Shown: positions 5,838 to 5,997 of the stretch, piece by piece
Layout: every line of letters begins with the position of its first letter
Numbering within the stretch: the stretch's first letter is position 1
DNA from: CAINEC01 sp046052065
Lineage (GTDB): Bacteria > Bacteroidota > Bacteroidia > AKYH767-A > OLB10
Direction of reading: 5' to 3'
DNA: 5,997 nucleotides
Assembly: GCA_046052065.1 (NCBI GenBank)
Contig: JBJOND010000106.1
Span: 1-5,997, forward strand
The notes under the pieces: generated by a model
Seen by the model: the letters and a program-made list of their open reading frames with translations, nothing else
Databases searched by the model: none
Told to the model about the DNA's origin: nothing
Translations under genes and position numbers: made by a program

Positions 5838-5997
5838 TAACTGATAAAGAATAAATCATTTTATAATGTGGGATATTTGCTTCGTAAAATAATTCTCCAA
5901 TAGGTTCAAATCCGTTGCGGGCATAAACATTCATCGCAGCCACTTGAGCATGGAGATAAATTAACTTTTCAAATGGAACCACATCTGACAATACTTG
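5827..5997 (-). CDS. GNAT-family N-acetyltransferase, C-terminal part (starts outside the window)
   Basis: These are the last 56 residues of a protein whose beginning lies past base 5997. The frame is open from the edge to the TAA at 5829-5827. The visible part has LHAQVAAMNVYARNGFEPIGELF followed by IPHYKMIYSL (key residues: H16 and Q18, then Y25, G29-F30, G34-E35, and P45-H46). This matches the C-terminal half of ElaA-like GNAT enzymes, in which a helix with a conserved Tyr and the turn NGF precede a strand ending in IPHxxM. Such enzymes transfer an acetyl group from acetyl-CoA to an amine; the acceptor is unknown. Its end overlaps the MATE gene by 11 nt, so the two are likely co-transcribed. 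Confidence 0.85.
   Translation of the reverse strand, partial: QVLSDVVPFEKLIYLHAQVAAMNVYARNGFEPIGELFYEANIPHYKMIYSLSVNED

Overview
This window looks like part of a Bacteroidota chromosome (Flavobacteriia- or Chitinophagia-like). The evidence is the AT-rich sequence, the dominance of TAA stops, the lack of Shine-Dalgarno motifs before the starts, and the flavour of the proteins (zinc-cysteine-less sirtuin, KPAGRG-type Fmt, short cysteine-containing lipoprotein). No rRNA, tRNA or marker gene allows a finer assignment. All eight supported protein genes lie on the minus strand, so the window is best read from right to left.

Right block (5997 down to 2551): a tightly packed, probably co-transcribed run. 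It starts with the C-terminal end of a GNAT acetyltransferase and continues with a MATE-family efflux transporter, a small unnamed lipoprotein, methionyl-tRNA formyltransferase (fmt) and a Sir2-family NAD-dependent deacylase. Every junction is an overlap: 11 nt, 8 nt (or 20 nt with an alternative start), an ATGA of 4 nt, and a TAATG of 1 nt. This suggests one polycistronic message with translational coupling. Fmt supplies the initiator formyl-Met-tRNA. The other members have no obvious shared pathway with it.

Middle block (about 2537 down to 1929): a compact element made of a 129-aa IS200/RAYT-like single-strand transposase gene and three palindromes, one upstream and two downstream of it. 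The three palindromes have the same 28-bp architecture: ACAG-like outer ends, a common GGTTTAAACC centre, and an inner stretch that differs between copies yet stays self-complementary. This is the most interesting structure in the window. It fits a REP/RAYT-type system, in which a Y1 HUH transposase acts on dispersed hairpins.

Left block (1821 down to 1): an NCS1-family nucleobase/hydantoin/allantoin-type cation symporter. Two nucleotides after its stop comes the start of a class I SAM-dependent methyltransferase, which runs off the window edge. These two are likely a second operon.

No stretch over 300 bases lacks a gene. The longest gap is the 225 bases between the transposase and the symporter. 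It holds two of the palindromes and AT-rich DNA in which I could not find a convincing Bacteroidota promoter.
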